From NCBI GenBank assembly GCA_000435635.1, contig FR882151.1:5439-69438 (forward strand): a stretch of 64,000 bases of DNA, read 5' to 3'. Shown here one piece after another: positions 26,298-34,948 of this stretch (position 1 is its first letter; each line of letters starts with the position of its first letter). This DNA is from Prevotella sp. CAG:1320. Lineage in GTDB: Bacteria; Bacteroidota; Bacteroidia; Bacteroidales; Bacteroidaceae. A program made the position numbers and the translations under genes. The notes beneath the pieces were generated by a model. That model did not search any database and was not told the DNA's origin. It worked only from the letters and a program-made list of their open reading frames with translations.

Positions 26298-28211
26298 TTA
26301 TTTAACCAAGGGGACTTTCAAGTAACAATTGGCGGGATCCATGGTGTAATGTGAACCGTCGACTGTCAGGAACGCACGTATTGCTTGCGTTCCGTCACCA
26401 CAAGTCTGATGATAGGTCTCGGTGAATACATGTCCATCTGTGCAAGTTGCGTTAGCGGCAAAGTTCACCTCTGCGCCAACCCGTTCGATGGTCATCTCCA
26501 CTTGGGCGCCATTCATTTGTTGCGAGAAAGTAGAAACCCAATCTCCATCATAGCCTACAAGTCCTATATTGGCCGCATTGTATGAGGCATCGCCCCACCC
26601 ATAATTATCGGAGCGCAATACAAAATACTCTGCATAACCTGCGCCATCACGCTCTGCGTCCGTAGTTACCACGGCCACCCAGTTATTCCATGTATTCGCA
26701 CCACTGCCATAGTTAGTGAAATTCAGCACGAGCGTCTTTTCCACAGGAATGGTGAAATAATCAGTGAAGGCACCCCACCAAGCAGTAGAGTTATCTGCAT
26801 TACCTACCTCTATAGTGCTCACGTTTACGTTCTCCTTGACGTAGCAGTTATCCCAGTTCATCACGAGATAAGAGGCATCCACAGCCAAGAATGCACGAAT
26901 CACGTCGCTTTCCTCGCCACAAGGTGCGCTAAAGCTTTCTTGATATACCTTACCATTGGTGCAATGAGCCACAGCGGTCATAGTAACCTGGTTTCCTGCC
27001 CTGGCGATATCTATGTCTACAGTCGCTCCCTCCATGTCTTGACGGTATGTTGTCCATTCCGCATCATTAGTCGGGTATCCAACACTCGTCCAAGTGCCCA
27101 ATGTATAGGAGTCACCCCAACCATAGAGATCGGAACGCAACACCAGGTACTCGACATAGCCAGCAGCAGCACGATCGGCATCGGTAGTAATGGCCAAATT
27201 CCAGTTATTCCAGTTGCCTTCGCCCGAAGTATGGTTTACAAATTGCAAATGAAGCGTATTGTTTGCGGGGATACGGAAATAGTTACTCCACTCTGTCCAC
27301 CATGCGGAAGAGCAATCCGGAGCGCCAATCTCATTGATTGGTTCGCCAATGATGTACTCAAAGTTATCGCCTGCGCCACCACCTCCCTTGTTGGGCATAG
27401 CCCAGTCGCTGGCAATCATCTGGTTGCGGATAAACTTCACGTCGTCTACCCACATCTCGCTCATGTTCACGTCGTCATCACCGGCTCCCTTACCTATATA
27501 TATATTAGGTGCGGTGTTGAGAAAGTCAATCAAGGTCTTGTAAGAGAAAGTGGTGGACTCAACGCCGGAGGGAGTTGCGCCAGAGAGGCTCTTGTTGCCG
27601 TCCACGTAAAGCTGGTAGCCCTCTTCAGAGATTTGCAAGGCCACGAAGTGCCATCCGCCAGCGGGCAAGATACCCGTCTTGTAAGTAGCAGGGTCGTTCT
27701 CATTGAGATTCAAGGACTCCAGATTGCCTGGCTTAGTGTACCTCAACTGGCCATTGGCAGTAAGATAGAAGCGTTCAGCTCCTGCCTCGCCACTGCCAAA
27801 GGCAAGGACAGCCCCCGTGAGGTCATCCTCCACGGCAGGCTCTTCACCTTCCGCGACTTCTTGAGGAATGCCCGCGGTCTTCAACCAGAACGTGATGGCC
27901 GCTCCATTCTGCAGCTTCACGCCATTGAATGGATTCGCCATCACCGCATAGCCGTTGGCATCGAGGTGAAGGACATTACTTCCGAGGTCAGCGTCTTCCA
28001 CAGCCTCACACACATCGGCCTTGTCGGTGATGTCTCCCAAGTAAACGTCATCCGCACCATAATCAAAGGTGTAGGTGTTCACGACACTACGATCTGGGTA
28101 CGTCTGGTTTCCCGCCTCGGGATCAGCATCACCCCAATCAGTACATGCCGTGAAGTTGAGAGCCAACAACACAGTACCGACACAAAGGAATAAAGATTTT
28201 AAAACCTTCAT
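26298..28211 (-). CDS. Surface glycan-binding lipoprotein with LamG and tandem beta-sandwich modules
   Basis: A 637-residue lipoprotein; lipobox cysteine near residue 23 (LLALNFTACTDWGD). Residues about 45-280 resemble a concanavalin/LamG-like domain (AITFWLKTAG, GWHFVALQISEEGYQLYVDG). Two homologous modules follow (about 295-465 and 470-637). Each has an AWW segment, a WNNW motif, the stretch YVLRSDxYGWGD and a C-terminal IRAFL(A/T)VD, with many tryptophans suited to sugar stacking. It occupies the SGBP/SusE-like role but is first in the operon, before susC, rather than after susD. No catalytic residues are apparent. The modules may be an undescribed CBM type; that is inference. Confidence 0.8.
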   Translation of the reverse strand: MKVLKSLFLCVGTVLLALNFTACTDWGDADPEAGNQTYPDRSVVNTYTFDYGADDVYLGDITDKADVCEAVEDADLGSNVLHLDANGYAVMANPFNGVKLQNGAAITFWLKTAGIPQEVAEGEEPAVEDDLTGAVLAFGSGEAGAERFYLTANGQLRYTKPGNLESLNLNENDPATYKTGILPAGGWHFVALQISEEGYQLYVDGNKSLSGATPSGVESTTFSYKTLIDFLNTAPNIYIGKGAGDDDVNMSEMWVDDVKFIRNQMIASDWAMPNKGGGGAGDNFEYIIGEPINEIGAPDCSSAWWTEWSNYFRIPANNTLHLQFVNHTSGEGNWNNWNLAITTDADRAAAGYVEYLVLRSDLYGWGDSYTLGTWTSVGYPTNDAEWTTYRQDMEGATVDIDIARAGNQVTMTAVAHCTNGKVYQESFSAPCGEESDVIRAFLAVDASYLVMNWDNCYVKENVNVSTIEVGNADNSTAWWGAFTDYFTIPVEKTLVLNFTNYGSGANTWNNWVAVVTTDAERDGAGYAEYFVLRSDNYGWGDASYNAANIGLVGYDGDWVSTFSQQMNGAQVEMTIERVGAEVNFAANATCTDGHVFTETYHQTCGDGTQAIRAFLTVDGSHYTMDPANCYLKVPLVK

Positions 28212-28290
28212 GATACTTGTTTGTTTTAGGTTAATAGTTAATACTTTTGGCTTAACGTTATGCCCGCGAATTTAAATAAATCCTAATCCG

Positions 28291-28364
28291 GGGTGGTGGA
28301 TAAAACGCATTTTCGGGTATACAAATCGTGAAATTATCCACCTAAACACGAATTTCTACCACCC
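28291..28364 (-). promoter_or_regulatory. Putative operator of the PUL operon
   Basis: About 80-150 bases upstream of the first operon gene. Two direct repeats end in CCACC at 28338-28342 and 28359-28363, exactly 21 bp apart (CGTGAAATTATCCACC and CACGAATTTCTACCACC); that spacing is usual for the two half-sites of an AraC-type regulator. A mirror copy, GGGTGGTGGATAA (28291-28303), forms an inverted repeat with them. The adjacent gene encodes an AraC-type regulator. Binding is inference. Confidence 0.5.
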
Positions 28365-28527
28365 TGTCCACGTGTGTGCGCAAACAGATTTTAACAAAGA
28401 ATATAACTCCAACACTATCGCGCACAGAGGGCGTAAAGGTTGATTTATGTCAATTTGAGGTGTATTTTTGGTTGCATCACCAAGCTTATCCATCCAGAAA
28501 CGGCAAGAAAAGACATAAGCTCATATC

Positions 28528-28630
28528 AAGATAAGTTGTTTTGCCCATCAAAACAACTTATCTTCAAAAGCAAAACAACTTGTTTTCCGAGACAATTCAA
28601 GTTGTTTTGATGAGCAAAACAACTTATTTC
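28528..28630. repeat. Array of five 15-bp palindromes at exact 22-bp pitch
   Basis: Units start at 28528, 28550, 28572, 28594 and 28616. The third is the perfect odd palindrome AAAACAACTTGTTTT. Spacers of 7 bp are GCCCATC, CAAAAGC, CCGAGAC and GATGAGC; the last is also found in the array at 12527. It lies 300 bp upstream of the PUL operon start. Confidence 0.93.
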
Positions 28631-28710
28631 CTTAGCCGAAAAAGCGAAGGCGGAGCCAACAACTTTACGCTTGGCATGGATTGGGACAGAAGAAACACAT
28701 GCACCAGCCC

Positions 28711-28743
28711 TATATATACATATTATATATATACGCGCGCGCG
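28711..28743. other. Alternating TA/CG tract, Z-DNA-prone
   Basis: TATATATACATATTATATAT is followed without break by ATACGCGCGCGCG. The last 19 or so bases alternate purine and pyrimidine strictly. The surrounding 28640-29030 holds no believable gene; short frames there lack any family resemblance. Confidence 0.6.
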
Positions 28744-29030
28744 AATAGATTAATCATCCATAGAAAGAAAACGCTATCCGCAAGCGACGCAACCAGCTGC
28801 GTGTTCCATGGCGCGATTTACGCAAAGCGCAGGGATAACGGGCCAGCAGAAAAACGGTGGGGCTATTCCAGGTTCAGTGGATTTTCAGTGGGGAATAATC
28901 AGTTCTTGCCTCGCGGTGCCCGGAATATGCGGAGGCGCTGTGGGCGACGCGCATGGAAAAGAGGAAGAATGAATAAATAAATCTTGACAAAACCAGGATG
29001 GGGCTGGAGACGGCTTGGGCGCGAGGGAAA

Positions 29031-29112
29031 ACGCAACTAGTTACGTGGCCCCACGAAACTAGTTGCGATGGCCGGTGAAACTAGTTTCGTGACCCTTCGC
29101 AACTAGTTGCGT
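29031..29112. repeat. Array of four AACTAGTT-centred palindromes at exact 22-bp pitch
   Basis: AACTAGTT is centred at 29038.5, 29060.5, 29082.5 and 29104.5. Flanks extend the symmetry, e.g. CGCAACTAGTTGCG and GAAACTAGTTTC. The outermost bases also mirror (GGGAAAACGCAAC against GTTGCGTTTCCC). It lies about 180 bp past the regulator's stop codon. Confidence 0.93.
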
Positions 29113-29293
29113 TTCCCGCCGCCTGTACATGGGCTGTCTGGGGCTTTCGTTCCCGCAAGAGCGTGGAAGTAGGATTTTTTGACATTCTCCCGTGCGCCAC
29201 TTGTCGCCACCTTGGCATCTCCTGTTACCCCATGATATTCCCACTGAGCAGGATAACGCCTGGAATCCAAGAGAAAAATCCCCTGGCGTTTCG

Positions 29294-32242
29294 CTACACT
29301 TTATAAGACGAGGGAGAGAAGCCGTATTCCTTGGTGAAACACCGCGTGAAATACTTCGGGTCATTAAAGCCCACGCGGTAGGCAATCTCGGAAACATGGC
29401 GGTTGGCGGTATTGTCTTCCAACATCTTCTTGGCCACGCTCAGTCGATAGCTACGCATAAATTGGCTCACGGATGTTCCCGCCTCCGCATAGAGTTTCTT
29501 GTTGAGCGTAGCGCGGCTCATGTTCATGGCCGAGGCCAACTCCTGCACGCCAAACTCCGAGTTGTCATAGTTGGCCTCCATCACTTTCATCAGCACTTCC
29601 ATGAAAGGCTTGATTTTGCGGGCCACGTCTTTCCTGTCCTCCTCGGCGATCTTGTCGCGGCTTTGGGTAAACAGTTTCTGGTTGTCCAGGATACTCTTGA
29701 TGCGGAGTTGGAGTTTATCGGGTGCGTCACTCTCCATCAGCGCGGCTTGTATCGGGGTATAGAGCTTCTGCACTTCCCGTTGCCGTATTATCTCCAGCCT
29801 GCGTTTATAGAGATATGTTCCCAGGGCTATCAGCACCATGGCCAATAGCGTGAGGAACCACCAGCTCTTCCAGAAGTAGGGCGACACATGCACTCCGATG
29901 CTGGCATACTGCTCCTCGCCGCTGAGTCCGCAATTGTATTTCACTTCAAACTCGTAATCTCCCGAGGGCAAGGCAGTGTAGCGCACACTATGCTCACCCG
30001 AGGGCAATTGCGTCCATTCCTCTTCAAAGCCTTTCATGCGATAGCTGTAAGTGCCATGCATCTCTGAGCCATAGTTCAAGGCAGAGAAATCTATGGTAAA
30101 CGAGCGATTGCTCTCCCCCAAGTTGACGCGCTTGGCGATGGAGATGTCCTGGTCCAAGTATTTCCCGGCATTCACCTCTTGGTTGTCCACGATCAATCGG
30201 GTAAAGGTAAGCTTTCCATGCCCTATCCCCTTGATGTCAATGCCCTTGACTTCCGTGAGCCCTTGCTCTGAGCCCAGGTAAATAGTGCCATTGGGCGAGA
30301 TGGCGGCACTGTTGTAATAAAACTGCGCGCAGGCCAATCCGTCATTTTCACCATAATTGGTGATGGCCCCCGTCTTGGTGTTGTACACAGAAAGACCGTT
30401 TTCGGTCGTTATCCAGAGCAGTCCCCTCTGGTCTGCCACGATACCTCTCACCATGTTATTGGCCAAGCCATGGTTGATTGTGATATTATGGAATCTCGGT
30501 TCACCGCCCTTTCCCCGTTCCATGCGGTAAAGGCCATAACCTCCGCTACCCAGCCACAGGGTACCGTCAGCAGTCTGGCAAAAGGCCGTGATTTTCTCTT
30601 GCACGCCGCTTTTAGGGTCGTCCAGTTTCGTGCGGTAATGCTTCCAGTCGAATTTTCCCTTGATTTTGCGCTTCAGGTTGACTCTCACCACGCCCTCCAG
30701 GCATCCCATCCAAAGCTCACCGTCCTTGGTCACCAAGCTGCCTATGCATCCTCTTATCTCCCTACAGCCCTCAAAGGGGTCCATCATCCGCCTGCCGCGG
30801 AAGTCGTAAAAGAAAAGACCGTCGTTGGTACCTATCCAAAGACCGTCGTTGATAGAATCGTAAGCCAAGGCACCCACAAAGCGAGTCAATCTGCGATAAG
30901 TCTCGTCCATGGCCAGGGGCGTAATCTCTCCCGGACGATTGAGCGGCATATAGTTGACTCCTTGCGCCCACGTGCCTATCCATAACCCTCCTTTTTTATC
31001 GGCCGCCAAAGCCGCCACGCTGTTATGGGAAAGTCCGCTGTTCTGGGTAGTGTAATGGGTAAACAGCCCACTGCCAGGCTCCTTGCGATTGAGGCCGCCC
31101 TCTACGGTGCCCACCCACAGCGTGCCGTCAGGCTCCACGTACATGGCATTCACGGCATTGCGGGAGAGGGAGCCAGGCTGGCTGTCTTGATGCGTATAGT
31201 TCACCAATTCCAACTGGCGGGGAGTAAGCTTCACGATGCCGCCCGACTCAGTGCCTACCCAGATCTGTCCGTGCTGGCAGAAAACGCAATTCACGAAGTT
31301 GCTGCTCAAGCGGTTTACGGGACTCAAGGTGTTCCATTGCGTAATATGCCCGCCATGCCTGACATCCAAAAGGGAGATTCCTCCCAAAGTGCCAACCATC
31401 AACCTGCCGTCAGGCGCGACGGCCAAGGTGCTGACAAAGCTGTGCAACAACCCCGACGAAGCATCCCACCTGCGGCCGTCGCTGCAGAAAAGCCCCTCGT
31501 TGCTGGCAAACCACGTCTGTCCGCCAAAGCGCAATATGCAAGTGAGAAACCTGCCCGTAGTCTCCGGGTAAAGAGAAGAGAGATTCCTGGCCAGCAGCTT
31601 TCCTCCGTGCGGTGTGATTTGCCATAGCTTGGAGTCATAATGAGTCCACACGGAACCATCACCATTCACGTCGCAAAGCGCGATGTCGGGCGTATTGGAA
31701 GTCACGGGGCATTCCTCTATGCCCGTAATAACACCCTGCTCATCCATCAGCAGCCTGCGGATATATCGCTTGGTGGCTATCCAAAGCACGCCTTTGCTAT
31801 CCAGGTAGTTCCTCATGCCTGGCTCGTTGAGGGCGCGCTCCAATCGCTGGCCCAGCTGAGGAGTCTTCGTGGGTGGGACAATTATCGTCATGGTGCGCAG
31901 GTCTATCACCTGGGTGCACTCATCGAAACTTACCCAAAGACGCTTATACGGGTCTTCCACGACATTGCGGCAAGAGTTGCTACGCATGGAGAGACCTTGT
32001 CCTCCCGCGTACATATAGCGGTAGCCATAACCATCATAACGCGCCAGCCCGCCGCCCTGCGTGCAAATCCACACAAAGCCTTGGCTGTCTTCATAGATAT
32101 CATCCACGAAGTTTGCGGGCAAACCCGTACTCATATCCAAGTAAGCCAAACTGTATTCCCCTATCGGCCTTGCCGTTGCCGAAACGGCCATGGTAAGCAA
32201 AGCCCACAACAGGCATCCTGTCCTGCGCGCGAAATTATTCAT
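29294..32242 (-). CDS. Membrane-tethered propeller sensor fused to AraC-type HTH, no kinase or receiver
   Basis: A 982-residue regulator probably controlling the neighbouring PUL. The signal/anchor segment is residues 1-24 (MNNFARRTGCLLWALLTMAV...). Repeated LWVGT/WIGT-type blades build two periplasmic reg_prop propellers (about 30-720), then a Y_Y_Y domain (about 725-790), one transmembrane helix (about 794-813), a ~70-residue linker and an AraC-type double HTH (about 885-982, ending GFSPSSYKV). Hybrid two-component systems of Bacteroidetes share this layout but have histidine kinase, ATPase and receiver domains between helix and HTH; all are absent here. It would sense oligosaccharide in the periplasm and act on DNA while membrane-bound. 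The ATG at 32242 gives the signal segment; an earlier in-frame start at 32326 is less likely. Confidence 0.87.
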   Translation of the reverse strand: MNNFARRTGCLLWALLTMAVSATARPIGEYSLAYLDMSTGLPANFVDDIYEDSQGFVWICTQGGGLARYDGYGYRYMYAGGQGLSMRSNSCRNVVEDPYKRLWVSFDECTQVIDLRTMTIIVPPTKTPQLGQRLERALNEPGMRNYLDSKGVLWIATKRYIRRLLMDEQGVITGIEECPVTSNTPDIALCDVNGDGSVWTHYDSKLWQITPHGGKLLARNLSSLYPETTGRFLTCILRFGGQTWFASNEGLFCSDGRRWDASSGLLHSFVSTLAVAPDGRLMVGTLGGISLLDVRHGGHITQWNTLSPVNRLSSNFVNCVFCQHGQIWVGTESGGIVKLTPRQLELVNYTHQDSQPGSLSRNAVNAMYVEPDGTLWVGTVEGGLNRKEPGSGLFTHYTTQNSGLSHNSVAALAADKKGGLWIGTWAQGVNYMPLNRPGEITPLAMDETYRRLTRFVGALAYDSINDGLWIGTNDGLFFYDFRGRRMMDPFEGCREIRGCIGSLVTKDGELWMGCLEGVVRVNLKRKIKGKFDWKHYRTKLDDPKSGVQEKITAFCQTADGTLWLGSGGYGLYRMERGKGGEPRFHNITINHGLANNMVRGIVADQRGLLWITTENGLSVYNTKTGAITNYGENDGLACAQFYYNSAAISPNGTIYLGSEQGLTEVKGIDIKGIGHGKLTFTRLIVDNQEVNAGKYLDQDISIAKRVNLGESNRSFTIDFSALNYGSEMHGTYSYRMKGFEEEWTQLPSGEHSVRYTALPSGDYEFEVKYNCGLSGEEQYASIGVHVSPYFWKSWWFLTLLAMVLIALGTYLYKRRLEIIRQREVQKLYTPIQAALMESDAPDKLQLRIKSILDNQKLFTQSRDKIAEEDRKDVARKIKPFMEVLMKVMEANYDNSEFGVQELASAMNMSRATLNKKLYAEAGTSVSQFMRSYRLSVAKKMLEDNTANRHVSEIAYRVGFNDPKYFTRCFTKEYGFSPSSYKV

Positions 32243-32273
32243 ACACCCGTCCTTCCAATGTCTTTCACGAACG

Positions 32274-32281
32274 CAAATATA
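32274..32281 (-). promoter_or_regulatory. Promoter of the PUL regulator
   Basis: TATATTTG on the minus strand matches TAnnTTTG, 32 bases upstream of the start codon at 32242, preceded by a T-rich run ending TTTTTG. Confidence 0.65.
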
Positions 32282-32343
32282 CAAAAAAAATGTTACATGA
32301 TAAACTCGCGCGCGAAAATTACCCATATTTTTTCGCCAAGGAA

Positions 32344-32373
32344 TTTGTTTCCCGCGTTTTTTGCGTATATTCG
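32344..32373 (+). promoter_or_regulatory. Promoter of the patatin gene
   Basis: TTTG at 32344-32347 and near-consensus TATATTCG at 32366-32373 are 18 bp apart, the Bacteroidetes -33/-7 arrangement. The start codon is 20 bases downstream. Confidence 0.5.
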
Positions 32374-32392
32374 CGTAAACATGCCCCCTGCC

Positions 32393-34480
32393 ATGAACAT
32401 GACAAAGAAATACCTACTCACCATGACGGCCGCCTGGACGCTAGCCATCATTCCTGCCCTGTCGGCCCCACGGATAACCGATAACCGCTCCATTTCCCAT
32501 TCCGACACCCTGCGAAACCGTCCGCGGGTCGCCGTGGTATTGTCGGGGGGAGGGGCCAAAGGCATGGCACACATTGGCGTACTCAAGGTATTGGAACGGG
32601 CGGGTATTCCCGTGGACATTATCACTGGCACTTCCATGGGCTCCATTGTTGGCGCGCTCTATGCCGTAGGCTGGAACGCGGAAAGGCTGGATTCGCTCGT
32701 CAGGGGACAAGACTGGAGTTTTTTGCTCTCCGATCGGGACGATTATTACTCGCAAAACCTGCTCAACCGTGACCGGCAAGCCACTTACTTTCTCTCCAAG
32801 GCCATCACGCTGCAGAAAGGAAAAGTGGGAAATGAGGCCGGAGGACTGGTAGAGGGAAAGAACCTGAAGAAGCTATTCACCCACCTGACGGCAGGCTACG
32901 CGGACTCCATGGACTTCCGACAGTTGCCCATCCCCTATGCTTGCGTGGCCACAGACATCGTGGACTACTCGGAATACGTATTCCACTCAGGCACACTGCC
33001 CGAGGCCATGCGCTCCAGCATGGCCATTCCCGCCGTGTTTACCCCTGTGCGCATCGGCCAGCACGTATTGGTGGACGGCGGACTGCGTAACAACTATCCC
33101 GCCGATATAGCCCGGGAAATGGGAGCGGACTACATCATCGGCTCCACGGTGCAAGCCCCCGAGCGTTCGGCTGAGGATTTGCTCACGGGCAGCGGCATAC
33201 TGGGACATATCATTGACGTGAACTGCAAGAACAAGTTCGAGGAAAACATCGCCATCACGGACGTGCCGATATGGACAAACACCAAAGGCTTCAGCGCGGC
33301 CAGTTTCAGCGAGGCAGCCATCGACAGCCTGATAAAACTGGGGGAGAAAGCCGCCATGGCCCATTGGGAAGAGCTTTTGGCGCTGAAACGAAAAATGGGA
33401 CTTACCGAGGATTATTCCCCCTCCAGACCCACTTTGCGAGCGGAAGCCGCCCTGCCACTCGACTTCAGCGACGAGGCGGAAGAGGCCCGCCCCGCACATG
33501 ACATCTTGCGGGGAAGCATCGCGCTACGTTTCGACAGCGAGGAAAAAGTGGCCGCGCAGCTCAACGGAGTCTACTCCTCGTCACGGAGACCCATAGACGC
33601 TGAGCTGACCATCAGGCTGGGGCAACGATTCGTGAGCACCGCTTCCGTCAGGTGGAAACCCAAGCGATTTGCCTTGTTGGGACTGACCTACAGCTATGAA
33701 TACAATGATTTGGACATCCATGATGAGGGAATCCGCAGTTTCAGCTTCACCTACAACCGCCACCACGCCCATCTAGGCATCATCGGGGCAAGCATCCGCA
33801 ACCTGGCGTTCGACGCCAACATCGCATGGGACTATTATCATGTGGGGCGCTTGCTGGCCTCCGACCCATCCACAAGCGCACGCCCTTTCAAGGATGAACA
33901 CTTCTTCAGCTATCACGCACAATTGCGTTACGACTCCGAAGACATGCCCGTATTCCCCTCCCGCGGAGCGAAATTCCAAGCGGAGTACGCCTACTTCACC
34001 GATGACTTCGCCTCCTACCAAGGGCATAGCGGCTTCAGTGAACTGAGAGGACATTGGCGCATGTCATTTCCCGTCAGCTCCAAGTTTACCATCAGGCCCA
34101 TGGTGTACGGGCGTATGCTCTTTGGCGGCGAGATTCCTATAGTACGAAGCAACTGCCTTGGAGGCTATTGGTTCGGCCACTTGGTAGAGCAGCAGATGCC
34201 TTTCGCTGGCGTGGTGAGCCTTGAAGACATGCAACGCCATTTCTTGGCGGGAAGTGTCACGGGACAATTCCGCCTTTTCCGCAACCACTATGTGCTTGGC
34301 AACGCCTCTTTGGGCTTCCACTCCGAGAAACCAAGAGATTTGCTGAGCGAAAAACCATACATTGGCGGTGAACTGGCCTATTTCTATCACACGATGTTCG
34401 GCCCGCTGGGAGCCTCCGTGGGATACAGTAACTTGACTGACAAAGTGGCATTCTACGTCAACCTGGGCTTTGAGTTCTGA
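32393..34480 (+). CDS. Patatin-like phospholipase with outer-membrane beta-barrel
   Basis: A 695-residue exported protein. Signal peptide about 1-25 (YLLTMTAAWTLAIIPALSA). The patatin domain (about 45-260) has the oxyanion loop SGGGAKG (51-57), the nucleophile Ser81 in GTSMG and Asp228 in DGG. The C-terminal ~330 residues alternate aromatic and polar residues in beta-strands and end in Phe (YVNLGFEF), as in outer-membrane barrels of the Omp85/BamA-like group. This resembles type Vd (PlpD-like) secretion or a barrel-anchored lipase. The frame is open far upstream across the regulator gene on the other strand; that is shadow. Start codons at 32381, 32393 and 32399 all precede the signal peptide; 32393 is used. 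Confidence 0.9.
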   Translation: MNMTKKYLLTMTAAWTLAIIPALSAPRITDNRSISHSDTLRNRPRVAVVLSGGGAKGMAHIGVLKVLERAGIPVDIITGTSMGSIVGALYAVGWNAERLDSLVRGQDWSFLLSDRDDYYSQNLLNRDRQATYFLSKAITLQKGKVGNEAGGLVEGKNLKKLFTHLTAGYADSMDFRQLPIPYACVATDIVDYSEYVFHSGTLPEAMRSSMAIPAVFTPVRIGQHVLVDGGLRNNYPADIAREMGADYIIGSTVQAPERSAEDLLTGSGILGHIIDVNCKNKFEENIAITDVPIWTNTKGFSAASFSEAAIDSLIKLGEKAAMAHWEELLALKRKMGLTEDYSPSRPTLRAEAALPLDFSDEAEEARPAHDILRGSIALRFDSEEKVAAQLNGVYSSSRRPIDAELTIRLGQRFVSTASVRWKPKRFALLGLTYSYEYNDLDIHDEGIRSFSFTYNRHHAHLGIIGASIRNLAFDANIAWDYYHVGRLLASDPSTSARPFKDEHFFSYHAQLRYDSEDMPVFPSRGAKFQAEYAYFTDDFASYQGHSGFSELRGHWRMSFPVSSKFTIRPMVYGRMLFGGEIPIVRSNCLGGYWFGHLVEQQMPFAGVVSLEDMQRHFLAGSVTGQFRLFRNHYVLGNASLGFHSEKPRDLLSEKPYIGGELAYFYHTMFGPLGASVGYSNLTDKVAFYVNLGFEF

Positions 34481-34552
34481 CCCTCTGGTGCATCCTTCGC
34501 AAGACGGTTCTCTGGCACACCCGCAGGGGGCAAAGCCTTTCCTCCCTTCTAA

Positions 34553-34756
34553 CACACACTAACTAAAATCGGTTTAAAGCCTATCAAAGTCCTTTTAAGG
34601 CTATTATAAACCGCATTCCACGTCGTGAAATATGTATTCCACGTCGTGGAATAGCTGTTTCACGTCGTGGAATAGCTATTTCACGACGTGGAACAGATTT
34701 AAGAGTAGTACAACTTCAAGTTTATAGCAGTTTAAACCGATTTTATATAGCGTGTG
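34553..34756. mobile_element. 204-bp inverted-repeat-bounded element enclosing a palindrome array
   Basis: The 26-bp ends pair at 22 of 26 positions: AAAATCGGTTTAAA (34565-34578) mirrors TTTAAACCGATTTT (34731-34744), with CACAC/GTGTG at the outer tips. The interior is the 21-bp-pitch array at 34616-34693. No transposase or coding frame. Size and layout recall the element at 12280-12480, but the ends are not related in sequence. Confidence 0.55.
34616..34693. repeat. Array of four CACGTCGTG palindromes at 21-bp pitch
   Basis: Odd palindromes of the form TTCCACG-T-CGTGGAA are centred at 34623, 34644, 34665 and 34686. Spacers are TATGTA, TAGCTG and TAGCTA. It starts about 135 bp past the patatin stop codon. 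Confidence 0.92.
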
Positions 34757-34800
34757 CTTGAGGGAATCCTAAAAGCCAAGGAATAATGTCATGGCAATAC

Positions 34801-34866
34801 CACCTGCCGGCGATGTACACATCGCCGCTACAATTTTATGGTCAACACGATTCGCGAGGATACGTG
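34801..34866 (+). repeat. 66-bp repeat with REP-like palindrome, copy 1
   Basis: Contains the perfect hairpin GGCGATGT-AC-ACATCGCC. A second copy at 35732-35797 is identical at 60 of 66 positions with no gaps. Confidence 0.85.
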
Positions 34867-34920
34867 CCTGCCGAGACGCAAGCAAGCAGAAAACAAGCGA
34901 TGGGAACCTCTAATCACCCG

Positions 34921-34948
34921 TAGCGACGATGTGTACATCGTCGGCAAG
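34921..34948 (-). repeat. Inverted copy of the REP-like palindrome
   Basis: GACGATGTGTACATCGTC with flanks TAGC and GGCAAG is the reverse complement of the palindrome core of the 66-bp repeats, with compensatory changes in both stem arms that keep the hairpin. The rest of 34870-35090 contains degenerate pieces (GCCGAGACGCAAG, TTGCCGAGACACG) also seen near 35680. Confidence 0.7.

Noticed and set aside
28541..28980. Two small plus-strand frames (70 and 99 codons)
   Set aside because: They translate the palindrome array and the TA/CG tract and show no family features.
31640..32380. Upstream extension of the patatin frame
   Set aside because: It runs antisense through the regulator gene; signal peptide and promoter place the start near 32393.
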